Assembly: GCA_934746015.1 (NCBI GenBank)
Contig: CAKVEW010000001.1
Location: 1-64,000 of the forward strand
Source of the DNA: an uncultured Clostridium sp.
GTDB lineage: Bacteria; Bacillota; Clostridia; Clostridiales; Clostridiaceae
DNA: 64,000 nt
Direction: 5' to 3'
The notes beneath the pieces were generated by a model. It made no database searches, was not told where the DNA came from, and saw nothing but the letters and a program-made list of their open reading frames with translations. A program made the translations under genes and the position numbers. Below, piece by piece: positions 1-9,306 of the stretch. Within the stretch, counting starts at the first letter, position 1. Every line of letters starts with the position of its first letter.

Positions 1-26
1 ATTGAAAGAATTTCTTTTAAATATAG

Positions 27-80
27 AAGAAGAGCTATCGCTAGCGGATTTTTTCACCTGCTAATGCGACAGCTCCTCTT
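27..80 (-). terminator. Hairpin downstream of the amylase operon
   Basis: A long imperfect stem pairs 27-40 with 66-80 and an inner part of 41-47 with 58-64. It lies just past the stop of the GH13 gene and probably ends the maltodextrin transcript. The minus-strand U-tract is poor, so the call is tentative. The GCGACAGCTCC arm recurs in other terminators of this window. Confidence 0.5.
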
Positions 81-98
81 ATTTAAATTATGAATATA

Positions 99-1895
99 TT
101 ATTTATTTTGAATATAAATTTTATATCCAAATGGTAAAACCTTAATATCTTTATTTAGTGTAATATATTTTTCTTCTATGGAATCTTTAAAGCTTATGCC
201 TTTTAATTCTTCTGGTAGTGGTATTTCTACCCCTGTGTTATCGTTATTTAAAATTACATATAAGATTTCTTCTTCTGATTCTTTTTTGTACATTAGGGTA
301 TTAGTGTTTGTATCTATATCTACCCACTTAAAATTTTCTGTTTTAAAGCTTTCATGAACTTTTCTTAAATCTACTAGTTTTTTTATTAATGATATTAAAT
401 CTTGATTTTGTTTTTCTTTTTCCCATATCATAGGTTGTCTATTACTATGTTCTCCACCTATCATTCCAATTTCACTTCCATAATAAATACAAGGTGATCC
501 TGGGAAGGTAAATAATAGTATATATGCAAGTTTAGCTACATCTATATTTCCATCTACCACATTTAAAAAGCGTTCTGTATCATGGCTATCTAGCAAATTG
601 AATAGATTTTTAGTTAGATGTTTTGGATATTGAACTAATAATTTGCTTATTTCAAATTTAAATTCTTCTACATTATATTTAATTTTAGAAGTATTATTAG
701 CTCTAAAGAAGGACCAAATAGGTATTGAAAATTCGTAATTCATAACTGCATCAAATTGATCTCCTTGAAGCCATGGATATGAATTATCCCAGTTTTCACC
801 TATTAAAAATATATCTGGATTTATATCTTTCACTTTTTTTCTAAGTTCTCTCCAAAAATCATGAGAAACCTCATTTGAAACATCAAGCCTCCATCCATCT
901 ATATTGTATTTTTCTATCCAATAACATGCCACCTTTAAAAGATATTCTCTTGCAAGTGGATTACTTGTATTCCACTTTGGCATGGATTGTGTATATGCAA
1001 AAGTATAATAATTTAGTTCTTCCCTTGGTGATTCTTGTATGACATCATTTATTATTTCTCCATACACTATAGGCTTATTCTTATCTAATATATAAAAACA
1101 ATCATAATATTTAGATTTAGCTCCCTTTTCTATAACATCTTGCCAATATGGATGAAAGAAACCACAGTGATTAAATACAGCATCTAACATAACCTTAATC
1201 CCACGGTTATGTGCCTCTTTAACTAATTCTCCAAGCATTTCATTATTACCAAATTCCTTATCCACCTTAAAATAATTTGTAGTATTATACTTATGATTAC
1301 TAGGTGATTCAAAAATTGGTGTTAAATAAATTCCATTAAAGCCAATATCTTTAATATAATCAAGCTTTTCTATAATACCAGCTAAATCTCCATTACTTTT
1401 GCCCTTTGAGCTATAAAAACTCTTAGGAAATATTTCATACCAAATAGTATTAGATACCCATTCTGGTGCTTTATAAATATCTTCTTCATTTATATAGGGA
1501 TAATTAAAATAATTAAATAAGTCATATAATTTGCTCTTATCCTTGGTGTAAGGAAGCCTATAATGGCTTCCTAAAATATATTTTTCATTATTATTTTCAA
1601 GTATAAAACAATATTTAATTCTCTTCCAATTAATATTACTAATTTCCCCAAACCAAACATCATGATCTCTTGTAACCTGTTCTTTTATCATTTTAATCCT
1701 ATATACTGATTCTACATCAAAATCATATATACCTGATCCGTCATTTCTAGGTATCCAATTAAATGGATCTACCGCTAAAAGTTCAATAGCTTCCACATCA
1801 TCTTTAGATGTTTTTATCCTTATATGCAGCTTGTCTTTACTATATGCATATGAATAAGAACTTTTAGGCTCATGTATAACAGCTGCAAAATTCAT
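99..1895 (-). CDS. GH13 alpha-amylase family, neopullulanase/cyclomaltodextrinase type
   Basis: Cytoplasmic-type alpha-glucan hydrolase of 598 residues with no signal peptide. About 120 N-terminal residues resemble the CBM34-like domain of GH13_20 enzymes, followed by the TIM barrel. The four GH13 regions are readable: DAVFNH (about 238), GWRLDVSNEV with nucleophile Asp about 338, the acid Glu in LIGENW about 367, and SHD about 439. A longer reading from a GTG at 1919 exists, but ATG 1895 sits 7 nt after AAAGGAG and is preferred. The ribosome binding site overlaps the stop of the binding-protein gene, so the two are coupled. It should cleave imported maltodextrins; exact specificity is inferred. 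Confidence 0.93.
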   Translation of the reverse strand: MNFAAVIHEPKSSYSYAYSKDKLHIRIKTSKDDVEAIELLAVDPFNWIPRNDGSGIYDFDVESVYRIKMIKEQVTRDHDVWFGEISNINWKRIKYCFILENNNEKYILGSHYRLPYTKDKSKLYDLFNYFNYPYINEEDIYKAPEWVSNTIWYEIFPKSFYSSKGKSNGDLAGIIEKLDYIKDIGFNGIYLTPIFESPSNHKYNTTNYFKVDKEFGNNEMLGELVKEAHNRGIKVMLDAVFNHCGFFHPYWQDVIEKGAKSKYYDCFYILDKNKPIVYGEIINDVIQESPREELNYYTFAYTQSMPKWNTSNPLAREYLLKVACYWIEKYNIDGWRLDVSNEVSHDFWRELRKKVKDINPDIFLIGENWDNSYPWLQGDQFDAVMNYEFSIPIWSFFRANNTSKIKYNVEEFKFEISKLLVQYPKHLTKNLFNLLDSHDTERFLNVVDGNIDVAKLAYILLFTFPGSPCIYYGSEIGMIGGEHSNRQPMIWEKEKQNQDLISLIKKLVDLRKVHESFKTENFKWVDIDTNTNTLMYKKESEEEILYVILNNDNTGVEIPLPEELKGISFKDSIEEKYITLNKDIKVLPFGYKIYIQNK

Positions 1896-1911
1896 AGTGG
1901 TTCTCCTTTCA

Positions 1912-3192
1912 TTATTCACTTGTTACTAAAGCTTCAAAATCACTTTGTGCTTTTTTTGCTCCTTCTTCAGGTGTTAATTTTCCATCAAATACAGGATTTA
2001 AAACACTTTGCATTATTGTCCAATAATATGAAATTCTCTTTGTACTTGGCATAGGTACTGAATTCTTAAATTGTTCAGTATAAACACTTAAATCCTTATC
2101 TTCCTTTAATCCCTTTACCTTTGATATATCATTTTTTGCAGTAATCTTATAGGACTTTTCATATAAAAGTTGTGCTCCTTCATCAGATGATAAGAAAGTT
2201 GCTAATAATTCTGCTGCCTGTGGATATTTAGAATAAGATGAAACATAAGCACTTTGAACTCCACTTAAGGATTTCATTTGTTTTCCATCTAATGTAGGAA
2301 GCTTAGTTACTCCAAAATTAACATTTTCAGCTTTTAAAGATTTAATTAACCATGGTCCTATTGGATAATAAGCAGTTTTTCCATCTTTAAAATTTTGTTC
2401 AAGAAGTGTCATTGTTTCCATTTTTAAATCATCTGCTTTAATAGGAATTATTTCCTTTAATGCTGCAATATTTTCTAAGCCTTTTTTAAATTCTTCAGTG
2501 TTAAAGCCTGGGTTGTCTCCATCCTTTCCATCTGGTCCAAAAAGCTCAAATCCATTTAAGCTTAAGTATGGATAAGCTGGAAATCCATCTGTTGGTACAG
2601 TTAGATACCAGAATTTATTTGCACTTGCATCATTATATTTAAGCGCCTCTTCTTTAATTTGCTCCATAGTTGTAGCTGGTTCTCCCTTGACTAAATCCTT
2701 GTTATATAAAAGTGCATATGTTTCTATAGATACAGGCACTCCATATATTTTCTCATTATCAGTAACTGTTTTAACTGCCACTTCTGAAACTTGATCCTTT
2801 ACTATTTTACTAGCATTTGGACTAAGTTCTGCTACTACACCTGAATCCTTTGCAGTAGCAAATAAATCATGTGGAGCTATAAATACATCTGCTCCACTAC
2901 CTGCTGGTCCATCTAACATCATTTTATTAACAACATCAAAACCTGATTCTTGAACTTCAACTTTTACACCGTATTTTGTTTCAAATTCTTTTGCTATAGC
3001 TTTACCAAATTCAGCATCTCCAGAAAGTATCCAGAAAGATAACTTTGCTCCTTCTTCTGGTTTTAATTCTGCTGCTTCTTCTTTTACATTGTTATCTTCA
3101 TCAGTTGGTATTTCCTTTTTAGAACAACCACTTAAAGCACCAAGTAACATAGAAGTAACTAAACATAAATTGATTATCTTTTTAAATTTCAT
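1912..3192 (-). CDS. Maltodextrin ABC transporter, substrate-binding lipoprotein
   Basis: 426 residues with a lipoprotein signal (charged MKFKKI, hydrophobic core, lipobox LSGC with Cys about 23) followed by a charged linker and a family 1 extracellular solute-binding fold. The ATG follows a GGAGGG site. It should capture maltose or maltodextrin on the outer face of the membrane and deliver it to the two permeases encoded just upstream in the operon. Sugar assignment rests on the linked GH13 amylase and on family resemblance to MalE/MalX; other alpha-glucosides are possible. Confidence 0.9.
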   Translation of the reverse strand: MKFKKIINLCLVTSMLLGALSGCSKKEIPTDEDNNVKEEAAELKPEEGAKLSFWILSGDAEFGKAIAKEFETKYGVKVEVQESGFDVVNKMMLDGPAGSGADVFIAPHDLFATAKDSGVVAELSPNASKIVKDQVSEVAVKTVTDNEKIYGVPVSIETYALLYNKDLVKGEPATTMEQIKEEALKYNDASANKFWYLTVPTDGFPAYPYLSLNGFELFGPDGKDGDNPGFNTEEFKKGLENIAALKEIIPIKADDLKMETMTLLEQNFKDGKTAYYPIGPWLIKSLKAENVNFGVTKLPTLDGKQMKSLSGVQSAYVSSYSKYPQAAELLATFLSSDEGAQLLYEKSYKITAKNDISKVKGLKEDKDLSVYTEQFKNSVPMPSTKRISYYWTIMQSVLNPVFDGKLTPEEGAKKAQSDFEALVTSE

Positions 3193-3207
3193 TTTATACC
3201 CTCCAAA

Positions 3208-4029
3208 CTAATTTTTATCAGCACCTGCTGAAATACCTTGAACTAAATATTTTTGAAAAATAATAAATACTATTGTAATTGGTATAGCTATAAGTACAGC
3301 ACCAGCTGCAAATATAGTGAAATTAATACTCTCTTTTCCGTTTATTAATGCAAATAATCCAACTGCCAAAGTTTTAGATTTATCATTTGATAACAATATA
3401 TTTGGTAAAATAAAGTCCATCCAAGGAAGCATAAATTGAGATACTGCGCAATAAGTAATAATTGGTCTTGACATAGGAATAATTATTTTGAAAAAGGCTT
3501 GGAATCTAGAACATCCATCTATATATGCAGCTTCATCAATTGCATATGGAACACCATCTAAATATCCCTTTACTAACCATGTGTTATAAGGTATAGCCCC
3601 TACAGAGTATACGATTACCATACTTATAGGCTTTCCTACTAATCCTAGTATTAAAAATAAAGTATATATTGCTGTCATTGATAAAAAGGTTGGGAACATT
3701 GATAAAATCATTATTGCCATAAGGCTTGTCTTCTTTCCTTTAAAGTTAAAACGTGACATAATCCAAGATGTTAGCATTATCAAAATTAAAGAAAATAAAG
3801 TACTTGCTGTTGCAATCTTTAAAGTATTAAAAAACCATGTAGAATAATTTGTCTCCGAAAATAACCTTCTATAGTTATCTAAAGTTATTTCTGCTAAATT
3901 AATACTTGTAGATGGTCCACTTCCTCTTTGAAAAGAAGATAGAATTATCCACATAACTGGAACAATAACAATTAGAGACATAATAATAAGTTCTGAATTC
4001 ACTAAAAAAGCTGTTATCTTCTTTCTCAT
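3208..4029 (-). CDS. Maltodextrin ABC transporter permease, MalG type
   Basis: Six-helix inner-membrane permease of about 273 residues. The cytoplasmic EAA loop that docks the ATPase is visible as EAAYIDGCSRFQAFFKI. Two ATGs lie in frame at 4035 and 4029; GGAGG is 2 nt from the first and 8 nt from the second, so 4029 is preferred. It partners the MalF-like gene 12 nt upstream. No ABC ATPase gene lies in the operon, as is common in Firmicutes that use one shared MsmX-type ATPase. Confidence 0.92.
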   Translation of the reverse strand: MRKKITAFLVNSELIIMSLIVIVPVMWIILSSFQRGSGPSTSINLAEITLDNYRRLFSETNYSTWFFNTLKIATASTLFSLILIMLTSWIMSRFNFKGKKTSLMAIMILSMFPTFLSMTAIYTLFLILGLVGKPISMVIVYSVGAIPYNTWLVKGYLDGVPYAIDEAAYIDGCSRFQAFFKIIIPMSRPIITYCAVSQFMLPWMDFILPNILLSNDKSKTLAVGLFALINGKESINFTIFAAGAVLIAIPITIVFIIFQKYLVQGISAGADKN

Positions 4030-4041
4030 AATCATTACCTC

Positions 4042-5379
4042 CTATAATTCCTTAAAGGATACTGTTCTTTTAAAATTCCAATAAGAAACACCACCTACAA
4101 TAATAAATAGTAAAACACTCATTACAGCTGCAATATCATACATTTGTTGATTTAATGTCAGTTTATATATCCATGAAATCAAAATATCTGTATCTCCTGC
4201 AAACTGCATCTTTTCATTTATAGGTCCCCCTTGAGTTAGGAAGTAAATTGCTCCAAAGGAATTAAAATTTGCTGCCATACTCATAATTAAATTTGGAATA
4301 GTAGCTTTAAATACTAATGGAAATGTTATTTTTTTAAAGGCTTGAAACTTTCCTGCCCCATCAATATAGGCTGCTTCATAAAGGCTTTTATCTAAATTTG
4401 CAAATACTCCTAGCATCATAACCATAAACATTGGAAAGCTAAGCCATAAATTAACTACTAGGACAGTAATTTTAGCTATTAGGGGCTCAGATAAAAATGG
4501 TATATTTTCTGAAATAATTCCTAACTTTAATAAAAGTGTATTTAATGGTCCAAACTGTCCATTTAGCATATTTCTAAATACTAATAGAGAAATCATTTGT
4601 GGAATTGCCCAAGGTAAAATCAAAATAGTTCTAAATATATTTTTAAATTTTACTGATTTATGATTTACTAATATAGCTTGAAACATTCCTAAAAAATATG
4701 ATGATAAAGTCCCTATTAATGCCCAAATTACTGTCCATGTTAATACTTTCAAAAATGTCTGAGACCAAATAGGTACTGTAAGTAATTTTTTAAAGTTATA
4801 AAGTCCAACCCAAGATAATAATTTACCTGGAGGAAGATGATCTCTATTGTAATTTAAAAAAGCTGTTAATATTGAAAAGATTATAGGCATAACTACTACA
4901 AATAAAAAGGCAATTCCTATAGGTATTAGAACCATATAAGGGAAGTTCTTATTTTTAGTTTTCCTAAAATATTCTAGTGAAGTTTCATATTCAGAAGTTT
5001 CATCAATTTTCTTACCACTTAAATATGCATCTCTAAGATTGTATATATAAACTCCTATAAATAGGATTAAAGTAAATATAGCTATCATTCCATTAATAAC
5101 TAACATAGTGGAATGATCTCCATATTTTCCTCCTATCTTTTCTCCTAAAGTTATTAATCCCCAAAAGCCTTTTGTAAAGAATCCTCCATGGAGCCTAATA
5201 GAGAAATCATTTACATAGCCTGCAAAATATTCAATCCAATATCCATTGAATACTTCTAAAGATATCATTATTAATTGTAAAGTAAAAATTATAAGTCCTT
5301 TTAATCTTTGCTTACAAATGAAAAACTGACCACTTCCCCAGAAAAAAATTGATAAAATAAATGATTTTTTCCTTTTCAT
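4042..5379 (-). CDS. Maltodextrin ABC transporter permease, MalF type
   Basis: About 445 residues, first gene of the operon. The N-terminal extension carries extra membrane helices, including a segment with SGQFFICKQRLKG typical of Gram-positive MalF proteins. The permease domain follows, with EAA loop EAAYIDGAGKFQAFKKI. The long reading starts at ATG 5400 without a recognisable ribosome binding site; ATG 5379 follows AAAGGAAGG and is preferred. It forms the channel with the MalG-like protein. Transcription likely starts at the promoter near 5467-5495. Confidence 0.92.
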   Translation of the reverse strand: MKRKKSFILSIFFWGSGQFFICKQRLKGLIIFTLQLIMISLEVFNGYWIEYFAGYVNDFSIRLHGGFFTKGFWGLITLGEKIGGKYGDHSTMLVINGMIAIFTLILFIGVYIYNLRDAYLSGKKIDETSEYETSLEYFRKTKNKNFPYMVLIPIGIAFLFVVVMPIIFSILTAFLNYNRDHLPPGKLLSWVGLYNFKKLLTVPIWSQTFLKVLTWTVIWALIGTLSSYFLGMFQAILVNHKSVKFKNIFRTILILPWAIPQMISLLVFRNMLNGQFGPLNTLLLKLGIISENIPFLSEPLIAKITVLVVNLWLSFPMFMVMMLGVFANLDKSLYEAAYIDGAGKFQAFKKITFPLVFKATIPNLIMSMAANFNSFGAIYFLTQGGPINEKMQFAGDTDILISWIYKLTLNQQMYDIAAVMSVLLFIIVGGVSYWNFKRTVSFKEL

Positions 5380-5445
5380 CAAAACCTTCCTTTCCCGCAT
5401 AATCTAATTAAAAATATCTTTTGTTTAGGATAACTTACATTTTAC

Positions 5446-5457
5446 TTATACGCTTAA
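5446..5457 (-). promoter_or_regulatory. Candidate LacI-family operator of the maltodextrin operon
   Basis: On the minus strand the site reads TTAAGCGTATAA, an imperfect dyad with the central CG usual for LacI-family operators (TTA-nn-CG-nn-TAA). It lies about +4 to +15 from the start predicted by the adjacent promoter, where a bound repressor would block transcription. The likely ligand is the regulator encoded at 5730-6647. Binding itself is inferred. Confidence 0.5.
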
Positions 5458-5466
5458 CCTACTGAA

Positions 5467-5495
5467 ATTATAGTATATGAATAACTTAATATCAA
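5467..5495 (-). promoter_or_regulatory. Sigma-A promoter of the maltodextrin operon
   Basis: Minus strand TTGATA (5490-5495), 17-bp spacer, TATAAT (5467-5472). It lies about 90 bp upstream of the MalF-like start and immediately upstream of the dyad at 5446-5457. The rest of the 350-bp gap between the operon and the regulator is AT-rich and shows only this promoter and the regulator terminator. Confidence 0.8.
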
Positions 5496-5680
5496 TGATT
5501 TTATATACACATTTTAATCTTTAGAATATTGAACAATTCTATATTTATTAAATTTTTCTAAGGAGTACTTAATTTTTTTTATTAACTAAAAATTAAGTGA
5601 TTTCTTATTGGAATTTCTATAGCTTTTCAAAGTTTATTATATTTTTGTTAATTACTTAAATTTTTATTAATATAAAAAAA

Positions 5681-5719
5681 AGAAAATTGTACTTTTGGAT
5701 GTTTGCACAATTTTTCTTA
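5681..5719 (-). terminator. Terminator of the LacI-family regulator gene
   Basis: On the minus strand AGAAAAATTGT pairs with ACAATTTTCT around a 17-nt loop, followed by an uninterrupted U-rich run (A run at 5672-5680 on the plus strand). It separates the regulator from the maltodextrin operon. Confidence 0.8.
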
Positions 5720-5729
5720 TTACTTTTAT

Positions 5730-6665
<936 letters not shown>

Positions 6666-6679
6666 TCATTATGGCTTTA

Positions 6680-6708
6680 AGTATAGCATCAGCAATATTT
6701 ACTGTCAA
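6680..6708 (-). promoter_or_regulatory. Promoter of the LacI-family regulator gene
   Basis: Minus strand TTGACA (6703-6708), 17-bp spacer, TATACT (6680-6685), about 35 bp upstream of the ATG. Near-consensus sigma-A promoter. Confidence 0.8.
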
Positions 6709-6718
6709 TTTATGCATA

Positions 6719-6736
6719 TTATGTTAAATAACATAA
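6719..6736. promoter_or_regulatory. 18-bp palindrome upstream of the regulator promoter
   Basis: TTATGTTA-AA-TAACATAA is a perfect 8-bp inverted repeat with a 2-bp centre, 10 bp upstream of the -35 hexamer. The position suits an activator or autoregulatory site, but it does not resemble the CG-centred dyad of the mal promoter. Function unknown. Confidence 0.35.
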
Positions 6737-6957
6737 ATGGAGTAATAATTCTAATAAAAAAATAAACTGTTAAAAATAAAAATTTAATATCAACTATTTA
6801 TAATAAGATGAAGAATTCTAAAAATATTTAACCAATTTTTATATAATTATCCACTTTATGATTTTTAATGTTTTTTTATGTATAATATATATAGATAATA
6901 AATGGATTAATTTCCCCCTAAATTTTTAAAGGAAAATAAATAAAAGGAGAAATGTTA

Positions 6958-7560
6958 ATGAAAAAAATAATATCATTTTTATTAGTATCTGTACTAGTGA
7001 TAATTCTTATTGGTTGCACAAAAACAGGAGAAATGACTCTAAATCCAGATAATCTTACTGAAAAAGAAAAGAAACTTTTAACCCTTACAGGAAATAATGT
7101 AGCTATATATACAATAGATGGTTTACCTGAAAAGCCTTTCTCATTAGAGGTTACTTATGAATATTATAAAGGCTCAAATCTAATAGAAACAATTCCATTA
7201 GGTGGCATTTTAACTACAGAACCTATCGATAGTAAAGATAAAATAGAGATAGGTCTTAGCATATTTAAAAATAAGGAAATATCAACAGTGATAAGAGTTG
7301 GAAATGCAATGAGTACTCTTAGAGTTAGTTTAGAAGATAAAACCTACTTAGAGGCAAATATATCAGGTTTCTTAGATAAAAAGGTACCTTTAACCTTAGA
7401 TAGTGAGGTCTATATTCTTCAAGCCGCTAAAGGCGATATCTTTTCTAGCATTAACCTAGGAGCAAAGGGAGACGAAGAGCATTTTAAAAGTGTTTTAGAA
7501 AGGAATGATGAAAATTTCTTAATAAAGATATCTATTAAAGAAGCTAATATAAATAAATAG
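6958..7560 (+). CDS. Hypothetical lipoprotein
   Basis: 200 residues. A lipoprotein signal is clear: MKKIISF, hydrophobic stretch, lipobox LIGC with Cys near residue 20. The mature part (about 180 residues) is rich in beta-type sequence and has no family I recognise. ATG 6952 lies 2 nt from GGAG and ATG 6958 lies 8 nt away, so 6958 is preferred. A TATAAT-like -10 is present near 6890. It stands alone with its own terminator and probably faces the outside of the membrane. Confidence 0.8.
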   Translation: MKKIISFLLVSVLVIILIGCTKTGEMTLNPDNLTEKEKKLLTLTGNNVAIYTIDGLPEKPFSLEVTYEYYKGSNLIETIPLGGILTTEPIDSKDKIEIGLSIFKNKEISTVIRVGNAMSTLRVSLEDKTYLEANISGFLDKKVPLTLDSEVYILQAAKGDIFSSINLGAKGDEEHFKSVLERNDENFLIKISIKEANINK

Positions 7561-7614
7561 ATAAATAGCAAATTCTATAAAAATAATATTTTAAAATTAA
7601 AAATAAACAAATTT

Positions 7615-7685
7615 AAAGTGGACAAATATGAATCCCCACCTATCAAATAGACAGTTGGCGGTTCATATTTGCCCACTTTTTATAA
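7615..7685 (+). terminator. Strong terminator after the lipoprotein gene
   Basis: About 18 bp of nearly perfect stem: AAAGTGGACAAATATGAA pairs with TTCATATTTGCCCACTTT, followed by a short U run. A- and U-tracts flank both sides, so it may also act on minus-strand transcripts. Confidence 0.85.
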
Positions 7686-7692
7686 ATTAATA

Positions 7693-7806
7693 TTACCTTA
7701 CTTTTTCTTTTCTTTCATTGTACATTGTAATTCCAAAGGTTAAGGCTAATCCCCCCCATAATACAATTGCACCTAAAAGAAAAAATCCAAATGCAACTCC
7801 TGTAAT
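7693..7806 (-). pseudogene. MetS-like small subunit of an NSS amino-acid importer, start codon lost
   Basis: A 37-codon open frame encodes ITGVAFGFFLLGAIVLWGG then one membrane helix and a charged tail ending KEKVR. The pattern matches the single-helix small partner of methionine/alanine NSS importers. A GGGGG site lies 7 nt upstream of the place where ATG is expected, but the codon there is ATT. A run of seven G (minus strand) codes the WGG motif. With the large subunit broken beside it, this is best read as a relic; translation from ATT cannot be excluded. Confidence 0.55.
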
Positions 7807-7831
7807 TTTAATTCCCCCTTTATTTTCTATT

Positions 7832-8034
7832 TTAATCTAATAAATTACTTTTCCATTTTCTTTTACTAATTATTAAAGCTAATATTATTCCAAATCCAAT
7901 TATGCCCCATCCATAAGCAAATAGTGCTGAAAGTGGATAACCACCCTATTTCTTGTCCATCCAAACTTATCAATAAACGGTGCTGAAACTGCTTCTATTA
8001 ATGATACTGACGCTGCAATTTCAGGAAATAGTAA
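7832..8034 (-). pseudogene. C-terminal relic of a sodium:neurotransmitter-symporter (NSS) family transporter
   Basis: One frame reads SVSLIEAVSAPFIDKFGWTR, the late helix-plus-loop motif of bacterial NSS transporters. After an internal deletion/frameshift near 7940, another frame reads LSALFAYGWGIIGFGIILAL and ends SNLLD-stop. The first ten or so helices are absent. It sits upstream of the MetS-like relic, the normal order of large and small subunit. No start codon or ribosome binding site remains. Confidence 0.6.
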
Positions 8035-8042
8035 TCAAATAA

Positions 8043-8078
8043 AAAAATAGGCATTTACTATTTTTAATGCCTATTTTT
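8043..8078 (-). terminator. Terminator of the 2H-phosphoesterase operon
   Basis: AAAAATAGGCATT pairs with AATGCCTATTTTT around a 10-nt loop, with U-rich flanks on both strands. It lies 36 bp past the stop of the gene at 8114. Confidence 0.85.
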
Positions 8079-8113
8079 AATAATATATTTAATTATTAGT
8101 TTTTCATCACTAT

Positions 8114-8650
8114 TTACTTTTTATTTCCTATTCTAAATTCTCTATGGAGCTTCCACGTGCTATCTTCCCATTTATAAATGCTAATATTATCAAAATAACA
8201 GTTAAAATTAAAAGTATATTGATTAACATAATTCCATAATTTATCAAAGATAGGTGGAACTTTTTTAGATGTTAATGTCACATGAAATTTCTTATCTTTA
8301 CCATCTTTTTTGTTAAAATTAATATACTCAAAAGTACTTAATAAATCTATAAGTCTATCATGAACTTCTTTTCCTTCTTTAGACATATTCACATCCATAA
8401 ATATAACCCTATCATCAAAATGATTATATTTATCCATAGTAAAAGGAGTCTTATCTTCTTCATTGCAAAACTTATACAATGCTTCTTCTAATTCCTTTAT
8501 ACTTCCTTCATATTCAAATGGAGCTTTTATAGTAAAATGAGCTGGAAGTTTAGATGACTTAGCATTAAACTTCTTATAAATATCTTTTCTCATTTCATTA
8601 TTAAATCTTCCTGCTTCTCCTTTTACTACACATACTATCACATATCTCAA
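8114..8650 (-). CDS. 2H phosphoesterase / LigT-like RNA ligase-cyclic phosphodiesterase family
   Basis: 178 residues with the paired HxTx motifs that define the 2H superfamily: HFTI about residue 38 and HVTL about residue 125. Such proteins open 2',3'-cyclic phosphates or act on tRNA ends; the true substrate here is unknown. It is the last gene of a minus-strand run with DUF488 and the SNF2-type helicase, spacing 20 bp to DUF488. Confidence 0.8.
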   Translation of the reverse strand: MRYVIVCVVKGEAGRFNNEMRKDIYKKFNAKSSKLPAHFTIKAPFEYEGSIKELEEALYKFCNEEDKTPFTMDKYNHFDDRVIFMDVNMSKEGKEVHDRLIDLLSTFEYINFNKKDGKDKKFHVTLTSKKVPPIFDKLWNYVNQYTFNFNCYFDNISIYKWEDSTWKLHREFRIGNKK

Positions 8651-8670
8651 AGTCTAATCCCCCTTTAGTA

Positions 8671-9297
8671 CTACTCTTTCTTGATAGATAAGTTTTCTAT
8701 TCTATATCCTATTTCCTTATTTGCCATTCTATACCCTTCATCTATCATTTCTTCTCTTGATTTTTCATTTCCTAATAAAGCATCTATTGTTAATTGTCCT
8801 CTATCTGGAAAATACTTATCTAAAAGTCTTTCGTCAATATAATCTTGATCCTTTATACTTAAATCATCTAAAATATGCATTACATTAAAGCCTGCTTTTT
8901 TTAAAGCTCTTCCAACTAGAATACTTCTATGACACCTTATTGGGTCTTGCATTGCTCCAAGTAAGGCAATTCTATATCCTTTATTGCAGCCATCTCTAAG
9001 TCTTTCTATTCCCTTAAGAAAGTCTTCTTCTTGTACTACTTTATCAAAATCTGAATAGCCTTCTTTATTGTATGAAACCTTATTTTCTCTTTTGGCTGCT
9101 AGCTCCTTAGCCATATAAATATATATAAAACCTGCCTTGGTTAAGGTGTATTTTATTCTTTCCTTATCAAATTGAACATTGTATTTAGAATAAGGTGTTC
9201 CTCTAATGTCTACAACAGTATTAATATTAAAATATCTTAACATCTGTATTAACTTTTCCATTGTATAATTTGAATGACCTATTGTATATATATCCAT
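8671..9297 (-). CDS. DUF488 family protein
   Basis: 208 residues beginning MDIYTIGHSNYTMEKL, with VVDIRGTPYSK and a later GAMQDPIRCHRSILVG, the conserved blocks of DUF488. Function is unknown; a nucleic-acid or cysteine-linked role has been suggested for the family. The start lies 9 nt past the stop of the SNF2 helicase and has no good ribosome binding site, so translation is probably coupled to the upstream gene. Confidence 0.85.
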   Translation of the reverse strand: MDIYTIGHSNYTMEKLIQMLRYFNINTVVDIRGTPYSKYNVQFDKERIKYTLTKAGFIYIYMAKELAAKRENKVSYNKEGYSDFDKVVQEEDFLKGIERLRDGCNKGYRIALLGAMQDPIRCHRSILVGRALKKAGFNVMHILDDLSIKDQDYIDERLLDKYFPDRGQLTIDALLGNEKSREEMIDEGYRMANKEIGYRIENLSIKKE

Positions 9298-9306
9298 ATT
9301 ATTTTA

